From Prosopocoilus inquinatus (Eukaryota; Arthropoda; Insecta; Coleoptera; Lucanidae): a stretch of 64,000 nucleotides of DNA. Under the pieces are notes generated by a model. That model was not told where the DNA came from and did no database searches. It was given only the letters and a program-made list of their open reading frames with translations. Positions within the stretch are counted from its first letter, which is position 1. Every line of letters starts with the position of its first letter. The translations under genes were made by a program, and so were the position numbers. The DNA lies in assembly GCA_036172665.1 (NCBI GenBank), contig CM069872.1, positions 21,989,001 through 22,053,000 on the forward strand, given 5' to 3'. Of this stretch, positions 33,321 to 44,862 are shown piece by piece.

Positions 33321-34280
33321 CTATTTAAATGCTGTAGAGCTTCCAAATGAGCTTTTTTTTATTTTTATATCCAGCTCTAAACGTTTTGCTTTTCTACTGG
33401 TTCTTTTTCTGTTCTGCTCAAACTGTACGATTTCGAAATCTATTTTTCTACTTTCATGTTTGTTGGATTTTTCCAACATATCCAGTTGCAACTTAGCAAT
33501 TTTAAGTTTATAAGTTGCTAAATCTTCGTACTGCTTGACAAGACTTCCTGTCGTACTATTAACTTGTGGACGCCATCTTTGTCTCCAATTGCTTGTCTTG
33601 ATTCTCCCTTATTTCCTTATCTGCCTCGTGAGTTCGCTGAGAATAATATAGCAATTTAATTTCAAAGAGCATTTTTATTAAAATAATACTTACTGTTGGG
33701 TTAACATTAGGTTTTAATTTCTTAGGCACAGGTGTTGATAAGTGGCTGGATTTAAAATCTCCCCAATCTAAATCACTTGAATAATCTAAAAGTTCTTTAT
33801 CTAATTGGAAATTTTCAGCTTCTTGCTAAAATACATAATTTGAAACAATTTTCTAATTACACTGGAAAGCTTACCTAATCCGTAGTAACTGCCTTAGAGC
33901 AAGAAGATGCTGTTTGCAGGCAGGAAGATGTCCGTCCGTCCAGCATCTGAATCAAATTGATTCTCCAAACCTGTCATAGTCTTCTTATTAATTATTTCCA
34001 TAGTTACATTTAATACTGGATCCAATTTAACCAAATTTTCTCCCCCACCAGTAGCTTGACTTTGAAATTTTCTTCTGGTCAATTTTTTTTGATTATTATA
34101 AAATAATTTAATGCTGTCTACTGTTCGCTTTCCCGACTGTGAACACGCATTAAATTCATTAACAACTGTATGCCATGCCGAATCTTTCTCCCGTTTGGAT
34201 ACGCCGTCACATTTTTTATTTTCTATAATGTGTTTATACTTTTTCACTATGCTTAGTAATAGAATCTTCTCATCGGTCAT
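33321..34280 (-). CDS. zeste-like Myb/SANT accessory protein of Harbinger
   Basis: Exon 1 (34280 to about 33870) encodes MTDEKILLLSIVKKYKHIIENKKCDGVSK...AWHTVVNEFNACSQSG...LKLFYNN-type Myb_DNA-bind_5 domain, followed by a TGGG linker typical of the family. Exon 2 (about 33826-33699) reads EAENFQLDKELLDYSSDLDWGDF...VPKKLKP. Exon 3 (about 33560-33321) encodes a long basic coiled coil (YEDLATYKLKIAKLQLDMLEKS). Exon 1 meets a TAA near 33894 just before a good GT donor, so either a small splice variant or a late lesion exists. The putative role is to bind the element's ends and help the transposase; this is inferred from family and position. Confidence 0.65.
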
Positions 34281-34620
34281 CAGGTTTTAGTTAAAATAAT
34301 GCAAAACAGAAAAACTGAGTGTACCTAACTATTGTTATAAATATAAATTCAACTTGTATCTACTTACGGAATAGGAATGCTAATTAAATTAGTCAATATT
34401 AACATTTACGTTTCCAATAGCTGTGATAAATGAACACAACACCGATCAGCTGAGCAAGTCGAACAGGGTTGCCACTGCATTCTTTTTAGCGAATTTTGTT
34501 AGTTCTTGGTTTAGTTAACTTTCCTATTGTGCAAAGGAATGCAAATTTTAACCAGAGTTTAAGCTAACATTAGGTTGCTTAAACCCCAACTCTAATCGAA
34601 GGTGGTGCAAACGGTCATTA

Positions 34621-34999
34621 ATATATTTAGTACTCAATGTACATTTCGGCTGTTATGCCATCGTCAGGAGTTATATTAAAAAACTAAATTAAAACCGACT
34701 GTGCGAACTCTTAAATATATTTCGCAAAACAACGTAACGTAACATCACAGCACAACACTCAACATCAAAACAATAAATGCTTACGAACCATTCTGTTGTG
34801 CTGGTACCGCAATTTGCTCCGAATATAATAATTTTTGAAGCAAAACTGTCAACTGCCCTTGCTTTGCTGCATGTTGAAAGAAAGGAATTTTAGTAAAAGC
34901 ATTTGCAAAATCGCAACTGGACATACCACACATCGACACAAGCAAGGTTATAGTCAGAGGTCCAGAATGTCACCCGCAAATTTAACATGACTGAACATG
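34621..34999. other. Spacer between Harbinger and pogo elements
   Basis: No coding or RNA signal recognised. Confidence 0.35.
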
Positions 35000-35285
35000 G
35001 GGGAGGGCGGTGACGGTTGTAACAAAAATTACATTTGATTTTTTTTATCCGCTTGATGATATGTCCTAGTTGAATGATTGTGTTTTTAGGAATGTTGTAT
35101 AATTTTGTAAGTAGCTTATTATTTTTAAATTTGTTAAAATATATATGATTTATTTCTACACATTAAAAGGTAAATTTGTGACAAATGTTACAATCGACAC
35201 CTAACGGGTGTCGGTTATAACAAGTATAATATCAGCAGGAAATACAAATGAAACCTCTAGATCATGAACAGCGTTTATTAAATAG

Positions 35286-37301
35286 TTAAAACAAACTAGT
35301 AAGAATCGGCGGAATTACAATTCTGCAAATATACAGATGATTATTCTTAGCACATTTAGAATGTGCCCATTCTTTACATTGTCTACACTGTAACCAGTCT
35401 TCGGAGCTGGTTTTGTACGAATCACAACACACTAAGCACACCGTATCCTCTTCGTCAGATGTTGATGATTCACTCTCCTTCTTCATTCGTTTTTTCGTAC
35501 GCTTGCCTTTAGACAAATTAATCAAAATCAGTACCGAGACTTGTACAACAACGATACTGAATATACTTGTATAAACACATACGCATACATCATTACAAAC
35601 TCCTTTTAGTTAATTTTCATTCAACGTACATATATAAATTCCAAACCATAACTGAATTTGTTGCCAGAACTTTCCTTTTGGTAGAATCCGTATTTCTCTT
35701 ATTAAGACGTTCTTCTATTAATAGCTTCTCGGAAGTGTCAGTGAGTATGGCAGTTTTTCCTTTTTGTCTTCCAATACTTTTTGGTTTACTGAAATCGGCT
35801 TTTGGTAAGGGTCTTATTTGTTCAGGAGTATTTTTTTTTCCTACTAAGAGATAAGACACTTGTTTTAGATTTTGGAGAAGATGGTGGAGTAAACTGATCC
35901 ACAATTCCTGAGGATGAAGGCATTGAAAGGGAAAGACATGTAGGATGGATTGTTTGTTTTGAAATAGACGGCATTGAGGATGGCGGGGAGGATACCTGAC
36001 GGTCCGCGGAGTTTCACGTTGAACACTGATTTGTATTTGGGTCTTTCAGAGAATGATTAATAAGGTCAGTAGAATCATTTTGTTCAAAAGGTCTGTCTGT
36101 CACGGTGCTAGGGGCAAATTCAACTTCAGAAAAGATTTCCCTATTAAACGGCCATATTCCTGTGCATGAAAAACCCGACGTTATATTCTTAGGGGTTATG
36201 GCGTGGGCTGAAGCATTTCGGATTATGCCTGGAATGTTATAAATAGTCATTCGCTTTCCAGGGTTATTTCTCATCCAGTTGTCACACTCATTATTGTAAA
36301 ATCTTTTGAACAGCCCAAATACTCTGCGATCAAGTGGTTGTAGCTTATGGGAAGTGTGGGGAGGGAAAAAAAGAAGAGTTATGAAATTATCTGGACAAAA
36401 ATCAATTACGGGAAGGGATAAGTGGGAAGAGTGGTTGTCTAAAATAAGTAGCACCTTATTGCTTTCGGCAGGCTTTGCATAATTCGCAAAATGTTTAATA
36501 TACACCAAAAAATCATCTTCTTTCATCCAGCCGCTCTTGTTAGCTGTTCCTTGGCATCCAGGCGGTCCATCCTTGACGAAGTGGTCATGATATCTAGCTA
36601 AGGGAAATACTAACATCGGGGGGACGCTATTTCCTATCGCATTAACAGCTAGGCACACAGTAATCAAAATGCCCCTTTCTTGGGAAGTTATGGAGCCAAC
36701 TTGCTTTTTCGTAGCGAGGAACTTAGTAGGCTTCTGTACAGTAGTGCAACCTGTTTCGTCCACATTATAAATATTTTGTGGCTCAAAATGGTGCCGGTCG
36801 AACACGCCAGCAAGATTGTCAAAAAATTTCCCAACATTCTCTTTATTAAAATTCATACATCGGGCCAAGCTTGTAGATTCTGCCGTTCTAATAGACAAAT
36901 AAGCATTTCTTTTAAGAAATGCTGTAAGCCAATCTTTACTGGCCATTTGAGATGTGTTCCAGGTTTTTGGATACTTCAACTTATTTGCCGAAGCGAACTG
37001 ATAAGGGAGTTTCCGCATTTCTTTAGTGGAAAGACCGAAGTACAAATTGGCTGAATTTTGCACGTACCTGCCTAGTTCTTCTTCTTGCTGCACAGAAAAT
37101 ACTTTGTTATGGGCCCAGTATCCAACGTGTGGCTGCAAATTATTTGTTAAAGACTTAATATAACGATGCAAGGAAACAAATTTCATATTGCCTTGAAGCT
37201 GCTCTTATAGATGTATTATGGTTCATAACCATATTTGCAGCTTCCTCGTAAACTTCTTGAGGAATATTACCTCTATTAGTTTTTCTCTGTCTTGGCTTCA
37301 T
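35286..37301 (-). pseudogene. pogo-like transposase with C-terminal PHD finger
   Basis: A psq-type HTH starts at the ATG at 37301 (MKPRQRKTNRGNIPQEVYEEA...RAASRQYE). A small indel near 37185-37195 shifts frame into 37186-36014, which holds the HTH_Tnp_Tc5 region and the DDE_1 catalytic domain: YNVDETGCTTVQ (Asp), LLILDNHSSHLSL (Asp), FPPHTSHKLQPLDR (Asp block), then ITPKNITSGFSCTGIWPFN. Further frames give TPEQIRPLPKADFSKPK and TAILTDTSEK (35617-35904), and a PHD finger CLVCCDSYK...WLQCRQCKEWAHSKC (35286-35525). PHD tails on insect pogo-like transposases are known, as I recall. Catalytic residues are intact but the frame is broken. Confidence 0.88.
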
Positions 37302-37554
37302 TATTTACAAATGATCTAAAACAATAAAATGTGTAAAAATTCATAAAGAATTTTTCGATGGTGTCGGTTGTAACATGTTACAAACGCCACCTCTATTTTT
37401 GTTACAACCGACACCAATCCACACTCATACTATATCTGCATCAGTAGACTATCTAACCTTAAACTTTAAGCGTTCTAATTACTGTATGTTCTAGTCAAAA
37501 TTGCGCTGATTTTAATGGTTTCATTTAACTATACGTAAAATAGATGCTCGAGGA

Positions 37555-38238
37555 TGTAACGGTCGGGTCTTTCCGGCGTTCTCGATGCCTTCTGTAGACG
37601 TCAATCAGGAGTCCGGGTCTGCTCGTCGATGTCCAGGTTCAGCAAAGTGAAAGACATTCAAATGTTTCAACTCCACTTTTATTCACACAACTTACTTATG
37701 TCTATATTTACAATTCCATAAAATATACTATCTCTGGACTCGGTACGGACGGTACAGTTCGGGTCGTAAAACGGTCTGGTCGGACGGATTGAATGAGACA
37801 CCCAGTCAAAGACATGTACACGAGACATCCGTGTCAGGTAAGAATGAATAGCACAGCTGTTCCGGGACAGGTACACGGGACACCCGTGTCAGGTAAGAAT
37901 GAATAGCACAGCTGTTCCGGGACAGGTACACGGGACACCCGTGTCAGGTAAGAACGAATGAGACCCCACTCAAAGACAGGTACACGAGACACCCGTGTCA
38001 GGTAAGCACTAGCGAGATAGGAGCTCGATTCACGGCGCGCGTTCGAGTCATTCACTGGCGAAATGAAAGTCTCGAGGCGTCCATGCGGGCATTTATATAG
38101 GCACGGGAGTGGAAGGGGATCCCCTACTCTAATGGCAATCCCCACCGTAACTTAAACTTTATTTGGTTTTCTAACTATTTACATTTTTAAATTAAAATAA
38201 TTCTAATACGTAACAAATAACAGTGTTACTTTGTTACA
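37555..38238 (-). repeat. 3' LTR (684 bp)
   Basis: Identical to 43348-43976 except for a few bases and one additional 55-bp repeat unit. Confidence 0.95.
37814..38008 (-). repeat. ~55-bp tandem repeats inside LTR
   Basis: Units beginning GTACACGRGACAYCCGTGTC follow one another four times here and three times in the other LTR; the length difference between the LTRs equals one unit. Each unit has a short inverted motif ACGGGACACCCGT. Confidence 0.85.
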
Positions 38239-41200
38239 CTCCCCTCATTCTTCGGCTCGTTGAGATCCCTGGTGGTGCGAAGTCGTCCTCGCGCGTCAAA
38301 ACGGAGAAGCCAGTGTTGCCCATCGAACCGAAGTTTGTACTTCCGGTAGCGTACAGCGGCTAGTTCGGGGATCTCGCCTAGTTGTTGTGTCGGGAGCTGC
38401 ACCCATATTGTCGTTTCTCCGGGACGGCGTTGGCTCAACCTGATTGGGGGAAGATCCGGCTTCTGATCTGGCAAGGGGAGTGTTTCTTTAGGCTCGGTCG
38501 TGATAGGGGGCACAGTCGTGGACTCTGGCTGCGCTTCGAGCCCCAATGCTTCCGCGAAGTCCATTTCCCATTCCTCCATGCTGACCCACGTGGGATGCGC
38601 TGGTGTTGGTTGGGGAGGAAGGATGGTTACTGGACCGGCGTTGGCTACTTGACTCCTGGTCGTGTTCCGACTTGTCGCTGCAACTGTCGTATATCCCGTT
38701 TGGTATGAATCGTTTACTCGACCTTGAGTTGCAGTTATCGGGGCCTCTGGAGCAGTGGTGTATCCCTTTCCCCTGTTCGCCAAGGTGTGAGGGGGATGAG
38801 TCCCGACGGAGTGTCCTGATGAGAAGGCTTGTTTTCTTTGAGCAGCTTCCCTTTTGGCTGAGGCGAGCAATCGGGGAGGTCCTTTTCTTTTGTGTTGTGG
38901 GTCGGGGGGCTTCTCTAATAATCGCTTGCCGCTTTCCGGTGATAATTTTTGGACGGGTTGGTTTCCTGGTGCTGGCTGTTGCACATGCGCAATCTAAACT
39001 GGTCTTCTTCTCTTTCGGTATCTCCATTCTTGCCGAAGGACTGGGTTGACTCCTATCTGGAACAATGCGCCGGGCTTTTATAGGTGCGAGGGATCGTTGT
39101 GGAAGGGTCAAGGCGTGCGCCTTTGTATTGAGAGGGGATGGCTTAAGGTGTTGAATATGTATGTGACGGACCCATCGGCCGTTTTTATCTTTCAAATCGA
39201 AAATTACAGGGGAGATGATCTTGCCTACGGTGTACGGCCCGGTAAACTTTGGAGCTAACTTGGCATTTATTTGAGCACTTTTTTTAGATAAGACATGCTC
39301 TCTTTTCCAAACTATTTCCCCTATTTTTGGCTTCCAATTGCGATGACGAAGGTTATAATGCGTTTCTTGACGCTGGAACGCCTTCGCGAGATTAATGCGC
39401 ACAAGTTTAACGGCATCGTCTAAGTCTTGTTGTCTTTTTTCTGGGTTACGGACGTCTCGATTTCTCATGTTATGATGTGGTGTCTGGAGTTCGCGTCCGT
39501 TGTTCAGGTATGCCGGGGTGTAGCCACTTGCTTCATGACGGGCGGTGTTGAATGCGAAACGTATTTCGTAGATTCGCTCATCCCAATTGCGTTGATTTCT
39601 CTGTGTAAACTGCGCAATCATGGTTTTAACTACTCGGTTAACTCTCTCTACAGGGTTGCAGTGAGGCGCATAGGGTGGAGTGCGACGGTGATTGATGCCG
39701 TATGTGGCTAACATCTGTGTGAACTGTTGGCTGATGAATTGTTTGCCATTATCGGATATTATAGTTGCTGGACATGCGTGTCTTAAAACAACCTCCTCTC
39801 TTACGATTCCGGCAACTGCTTCTCCCGTAGCTTTTCGGAGCGGTTTTAGTTCAATCCATTTGGTAAACAGATCTTGCATGACGAGAAGCCAGGTGTGACC
39901 CTTGCGAGAACGAGGTAATGGACCAACCAAATCCACTGATACCGTGTGCCATGGATCGTTAGAAGCGTTTGGATGTAGGAATCCGCCTGTTCGTTGCTGG
40001 GATACTTTGTAGCGGTTACAAACATCACAATTTCGGACATAGGTGGCGGTTTCCTTGAACATTCCTGGCCAGTAGAATTTCTGCGCTAAACGGACTATTG
40101 TTTTTGCGATCCCGAGATGACCTGCCGTCGGATCATCATGGAATTGGCGGAGCAACTCTCTTCGTTCGTTGATAGGAATGCATCGTTTCCACTCGTCTCC
40201 TGGCACATGCTCATTGTAGTTCATTGTGCTCATGACGTGCCGGTATAACTTGCCATTGCGAATACAGTAGTCCGGGTTTTCGGTAGGGTCTGCCCTTACT
40301 TTCTGGAAGTTTTTAGAATACCAGGAGCATCTTGGTCGGCGTTGAATAACACAGATAACTTCGTCTGATTCGGCGGGTAAAGGTTGTCTGGAGAGTGCAT
40401 CAGGTACGGTATTTAAGATTCCACGACGATATTGTACGTCGAAATCAAATTGCTGGAGTTCCAGGGCCCATCTTGCAAGTCTTCCGGTCGGGTTGTCAAT
40501 GGTTTGTAGCCATTTCAGAGACTGGTGATCGGTAATTACCGTAAATGAATAACCTTCTAAATAGGCCTTCATCTTCCGAACTCCCCATAATACGGCTAGA
40601 CACTCTTTTTCTGTTGCGCTATAGTTGCGCTCTGTCTTGCTAAATGTGTGGCTAGCATAGGCAATTACACGTTCCTTCAGTTCAAGGTTCTGTGATAGGA
40701 CTACTCCTATTCCGATATCGCTGGCATCAGTTTGTAAAAAGAATCTTTGCGAGAAATCTGGACAGGTTAGTATTGGGGACTCGGTTAGTTTCGTTTTTAT
40801 TGTCTGAAAGGCATTTTCTTCTTCCGGGCCCCATGTCCATTTTGCGTGTTTTTGGGTGAGTTTTGTCAACGGTTTTACGAATAAAACGACGGTACCACGA
40901 AGCCATGCCGTGAAATCGCCGAATCTCTTTAACGTTTTTCGGTGGTGACATAGTAGTTATAGCGGATACTTTCTCTGGATCAGTCCGAATCCCGTCTTGA
41001 TCCACGATATGGCCAAGATAGCGTAAGCTATCAACACAGAACTTACACTTGTCTGGATTGATTTTTAGCCTAGCTTCGCGAAGACGGCGGAAGACTTCTT
41101 GTAAGTGTTGGATGTGTTCTTTCAAGGTTTTGCTGACTACAATTATATCGTCCAGATAGACAAACGCATGTGGTTCTAATTCCGGGCCTATCACGTGATC

Positions 41201-42238
41201 AAGCAATCTCTGGAAAGTAGCGGGTGTGGAATGCAATCCAAAAGGCATTACCTTGAACTGCATAAGGCCCTTTCCTGGTACGGTAAAAGCAGTGATTGGT
41301 TTGCTTTCTGGAGAAAGGGGAACTTGCCAGTAGCCGTTTTTCAAATCCAAAGTAGAAAGAAACTTGGCACCTCTTAACTTGTCTAGAGTGGCTTGAACTT
41401 GCGGTAACGGGTAAGCATCTTTTTCTGTTTTCCCATTGACTTTTCTGAAGTCAACGCAGAAACGGGGTTTACCATCCCTTTTTGGGATAATAACAATTGG
41501 AGAGCTCCACGGACTTTGTGCTGCCTCAATTACGCCTTCCTTTTCCATCTTCTCTACTTCGGTATTTATAATGGCTTGCATGGCTGGATTACGAGGTCGG
41601 TAACGCTGTTTTATCGGAGTGGCATTAATAAGTTTTATGTGGTGCTGAATGTAATGTGTTGGTCCGGTGACGTTATCAAACTTTTCCAGTTCTTCTTTGA
41701 TGAAATTTTTGAATTCCTTTTTCTGGCTCAAAATATTGGGATCTGTGTGATTGAATATCATATGACAGTTATTATTTCTGGGTAGCTTCGGGGAAGGAGG
41801 TAGTATGGTAAGTTGAAGTTTGCTAATTAGATCCATGCCAAACAGTAGCGGTACTTGTAAGCGTGTTATTACAGAGAAGTTATGCCGGTATATTTCGCCT
41901 ATTAATTTAAATGTCACGGGTAGGGTTCCTTGTATCGGGATTTCTCTTCCATCAGCTAGACGTACCGATTCTTCTGTAGCTTCACGACTTTGACCATTTC
42001 TTCTGCAAAGTTTAATTACTTTGCCACTAATATATGATCTTTCAGATCCGGTATCTAGTAATGCCGAAAATATTTTGTCGGCAATTTTAATTTCAATAAA
42101 CGGACGGGGTTTGAAGAGGATTTTTATTTTCGGGGCCGGTCCTGGTTTCTTTGCTGGCCGGCCCCGTTGCCGTTTTCCGAACGTCTCTGGCATACACAAT
42201 CTTTTGTAAGGGTACCATCGCGTCCACAGTAAGAGCAA
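38226..42238 (-). pseudogene. pol: Gypsy Pol with two frameshifts
   Basis: The first frame (42238-40727) has a protease SALLDTGSERS, RT blocks KPRFCVDFRKVN and FVYLDDIIV, and ends after SWYRRFIR where a one-base shift occurs (~40880). The second frame (40869-38488) continues with RNase H (LQTDASDIGIG, VITDHQSLKWL) and integrase (HDDPTAGHLG...CDVCNRYK; SVDLVGPLPRS; IISDNGKQF; NPVERVNRVVK). A second shift near 38990 moves to a C-terminal tail, 38984-38226, ending in DLNEPKNEG. The -1 overlap with gag is 42124-42238. Catalytic residues are all present; only the two shifts disable it. Confidence 0.94.
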
Positions 42239-43173
42239 AATTTCTTGAACGGCCCTCTACAGTTCATGCGTGTATGGCCCCTTTGTTTGCATCGCCAACA
42301 ATGGGTATTTCGGTCCCATGTTGAAACCATGCTTGTTACGCTTGAGTTGTTGATTTTTCGTTCGCTTTTTACGAGAGACGGTGTGGTTTCTTGATTCAGC
42401 TTAAGAATATGTTCGTACTCTCTGGCTCGGTCTATTAGGTCATTGATCGACGTCAAATCTCTCCGCTGTATGTACAGCATATATTTCGGGAGCATGTTTT
42501 TATATGTTCGATTAAGCTGCTCTTCGGCTGTAAAACTTCCGGATCTTCGCATCAATGTAAGTACGTCCGTTGCATATCTTAAAAACGTTTCATTTTCTTT
42601 TTGCAATCGGTCTCGTATCTGTTGTTCAAGCTGCTCCTGTAGAACTCGTGGCACGTAATATTGCTTAAGACATTTGACAAAATCTTGCCAGTTGGACCAC
42701 GAAGCTTTGTTATTACGGTACCATAAAAGTGGTTCTCCCCGAAGAAGTTCAGGCAGTCCTCGTAAGACTTGAGTTTCGGTGAGTTGATAGCTCTCTCTTA
42801 GTTCTTCAACTCTTTCCAAGAAAGATAGCGGATCTTTCCCATCAAAATGACAACCCCATTTACGGATCTGGTTGATTGCTTTTGTAAAATCCATGTTTTC
42901 CGGATTATGTTCGGCAACTGGTGGTGGTTGTTCTGCGGTCTGGGCGGGATTCATTTCTAATTGTTGAGTAACATAAACTTCTGCGTTTCCTTGCAAGGCT
43001 TTTCCTAGTCTTCGTCTAAGTTCCTCAACAGTTCCAGTCGTATCCAAATTGTTAGATTTTAACTCTTCTACAAGTTGTTCTCTTCTTAGGCCGTGTATCC
43101 ACCGTTTCATATTAGCTCGGACACTTCTTTTAAAGTTAATGCTTTTCCGCAAATAGTTCACGAGCGTACACAA
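42124..43173 (-). CDS. gag: Gypsy Gag (349 aa)
   Basis: An uninterrupted frame with a SAP-like start (LRREQLVEELKSNNLDTTGTVEELRRRL), the capsid block FDGKDPLSFLERVEELRESYQL, LLRGEPLLWYRNNK and QDFVKCLKQYYVPR, then zinc knuckles CWRCKQRGHTRMNC and CSYCGRDGTLTKDC. It overlaps pol by 115 bp in the frame expected for -1 frameshifting; I did not find a canonical slippery heptamer. It would form the virus-like particle shell and bind the genomic RNA. Confidence 0.94.
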   Translation of the reverse strand: MCTLVNYLRKSINFKRSVRANMKRWIHGLRREQLVEELKSNNLDTTGTVEELRRRLGKALQGNAEVYVTQQLEMNPAQTAEQPPPVAEHNPENMDFTKAINQIRKWGCHFDGKDPLSFLERVEELRESYQLTETQVLRGLPELLRGEPLLWYRNNKASWSNWQDFVKCLKQYYVPRVLQEQLEQQIRDRLQKENETFLRYATDVLTLMRRSGSFTAEEQLNRTYKNMLPKYMLYIQRRDLTSINDLIDRAREYEHILKLNQETTPSLVKSERKINNSSVTSMVSTWDRNTHCWRCKQRGHTRMNCRGPFKKFCSYCGRDGTLTKDCVCQRRSENGNGAGQQRNQDRPRK

Positions 43174-43257
43174 TTATAGATACTCGGTTAAAGCTTTTCA
43201 AAGCGTTCCATAAGACGAACACTCGTTTAAAGTTCGCGTTCACTGTTAAGGACACTT

Positions 43258-43306
43258 TGTTTTGTTTTTTTTTTTTTTTCTTTTTCTTTTTTTTTTTTTT
43301 TTTTTA
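43258..43306. repeat. Poly-T low-complexity tract
   Basis: Nearly pure T with scattered C in the leader between PBS and gag (A-rich on the element's sense strand). Confidence 0.95.
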
Positions 43307-43329
43307 ACCGGTCACTTGTTGTAGAGTCG

Positions 43330-43347
43330 GTCCCTGCTCGGGCGCCA
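43330..43347 (-). other. Primer-binding site, tRNA-Lys type
   Basis: TGGCGCCCGAGCAGGGAC on the minus strand directly abuts the 5' LTR. It is an 18-nt match type expected for tRNA-Lys priming. Confidence 0.9.
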
Positions 43348-43976
43348 TGTAACGGTCGGGTCTTTCCGGCGTTCTCGATGCCTTCTGTAGACGTCAATTA
43401 GGAGTCCGGGTCTGCTCGTCGGTGTCCAGGTTCAGCAAAGTGAAAGACATTCAAATGTTTTAACTCCACTTTTATTCACACAACTTACTTATGTCTATAT
43501 TTACAATTCCATAAAATATACTATCTCTGGACTCGGTACGGACGGTACAGTTCGGGTCGTAAAACGGTCTGGTCGGACGGATTGAATGAGACACCCAGTC
43601 AAAGACATGTACACGAGACACCCGTGTCAGGTAAGAATGAATAGCACAGCTGTTCCGGGACAGGTACACGGGACACCCGTGTCAGGTAAGAACGAATGAG
43701 ACCCCACTCAAAGACAGGTACACGAGACACCCGTGTCAGGTAAGCACTAGCGAGATAGGAGCTCGATTCACGGCGCGCGTTCGAGTCATTCACTGGCGAA
43801 ATGAAAGTCTCGAGGCGTCCATGCGGGCATTTATATAGGCACGGGAGTGGAAGGGGATCCCCTACTCTAATGGCAATCCCCACCGTAACTTAAACTTTAT
43901 TTGGTTTTCTAACTACTTACATTTTTAAATTAAAATAATTCTAATACGTAACAAATAACAGTGTTACTTTGTTACA
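43348..43976 (-). repeat. 5' LTR (629 bp)
   Basis: Begins TGTAACGG and ends GTTACA on the plus strand. It has three ~55-bp repeat units instead of four. Confidence 0.95.
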
Positions 43977-44207
43977 AGGAAATATTTGTAAAAGAAAATA
44001 AAACTTAAAACTTGCTTTGTTTGGTCAAAACTATGTTTTTGCTTGTGACGAACGTGCACTTTGAAGATTCATAAACATTTGGTGTTCAACACGGCGGGTG
44101 GATTAAAGTATATCACGTGTACATGTTATTCGCGCATAACTACAGAGATGGCGTTGGTAGGTCGAATGTTACAACCGACACCCGTTACAGCAGTCACCGC
44201 TCTCCCC

Positions 44208-44772
44208 TACTCCGTCTAGATATGATAGAAATCAATGATTTAAAATGAATTAAAATCCAAGAACGCGAGAAACCTCTTATACGAATAATGAATTTCTGAT
44301 GGAATTTGTTAAAATAAAAAATGAACCTAGGGCCTATAATTTTAGTAGTAAGTGTGAGGTTTTACGTACAGCTACGAGGTATTAGATGTCGCAAACATAA
44401 GTACTTAATAAAGGAAACTAAAGTGTTTATTACAATGGATAATGAGGTTTAAATGTAATCATTAGTGATACCAATAAGCTTATCAGACCGGTTAGTAAAA
44501 TTCAAATTCATTTTCAATCAAATTTATTTCACACAGTAATACCAACATATAATTATGTTCAACACTCCACGAAAACACTTTTTAAAAATTTATTTTTAAG
44601 GAAAGCGTTTACAGAGTATATTGACTAAGAATACACAAGCCTAGTGCTAATATGAACTCTTAATGTCTACGAAAGGGACGAGTTCCCTTTATATAGGTCG
44701 TCTTTGCGACGTTTTCTAAGTTTTCTAGAAACGGAATGTCCTGCCAATGTCGCCAAGTTTTCTAATGAGCTT
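44208..44772 (-). repeat. Possible LTR of the env-bearing relic
   Basis: A non-coding stretch downstream of the env-like gene on the minus strand. A TATATAAAGGGAACTCG motif (about 44683-44699, minus) resembles a promoter TATA box as in an LTR. The second LTR is not in the window, so this remains a guess. Confidence 0.35.
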
Positions 44773-44862
44773 TCTATCATTAGGAACTTATGTTCCTAAT
44801 GATAGACGTTCTATCCTAAAGGAGGAAGGAATTATTTCCTTCCTCCTTTAGGATAGAACGTC
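44773..44862. repeat. Twin perfect hairpins at env 3' end
   Basis: Hairpin 1: arms 44773-44787 and 44792-44806 (15 bp perfect, 4-nt loop). Hairpin 2: arms 44805-44831 and 44836-44862 (27 bp perfect, 4-nt loop). The arm of hairpin 2 contains the env stop codon and a purine tract AAAGGAGGAAGGAA that looks like the polypurine tract. Confidence 0.95.

Larger units (their letters stand above)
32246..34617. mobile_element. PIF/Harbinger element, degenerate (group B ends)
   Basis: 2372 bp with ends TAGCCGTTTGCACC and GGTGCAAACGGTCA, flanked by TTA TSDs (32243-32245, 34618-34620). It contains a broken transposase (+) and a zeste-like Myb accessory gene (-), tail to tail with a 79-bp gap. The same end motif, CCGTTTGCACC, marks the element at 58058-61187. 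Confidence 0.9.
37555..43976 (-). mobile_element. Ty3/Gypsy LTR retrotransposon nested in pogo
   Basis: 6422 bp on the minus strand: 5' LTR 43348-43976, PBS 43330-43347, gag 43173-42124, pol 42238 to about 38226, polypurine GAGGGGAG at 38239-38246, 3' LTR 37555-38238. LTRs start TGTAAC and end GTTACA. TSD AGGA at 37551-37554 and 43977-43980. The LTRs differ by about five substitutions plus one 55-bp repeat unit, so it is young. Confidence 0.96.
35000..44207. mobile_element. pogo/Tigger-like DNA transposon split by a Gypsy element
   Basis: The left end GGGGAGGGCGGTGAC (35000) and the right end GTCACCGCTCTCCCC (to 44207) are inverted. The right TSD TA is at 44208-44209; the left shows TG (34998-34999), one base off TA. 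Subterminal copies of GGTGTCGGTTGTAAC occur near both ends (35190, 37370, 37395, 44170). Removing the nested Gypsy (37555-43976) leaves about 2.8 kb, a normal size for pogo elements. It carries one transposase gene (-). Confidence 0.88.

Noticed and set aside
35286..35525. Independent host PHD-finger gene
   Set aside because: Same strand and order as the C-terminus of the pogo transposase, inside the element's TIRs.
37834..38145. Repeat-containing frame in the LTR (SYLTRVSRVPV units)
   Set aside because: Produced by the 55-bp tandem repeat in a non-coding LTR; frame changes between units.
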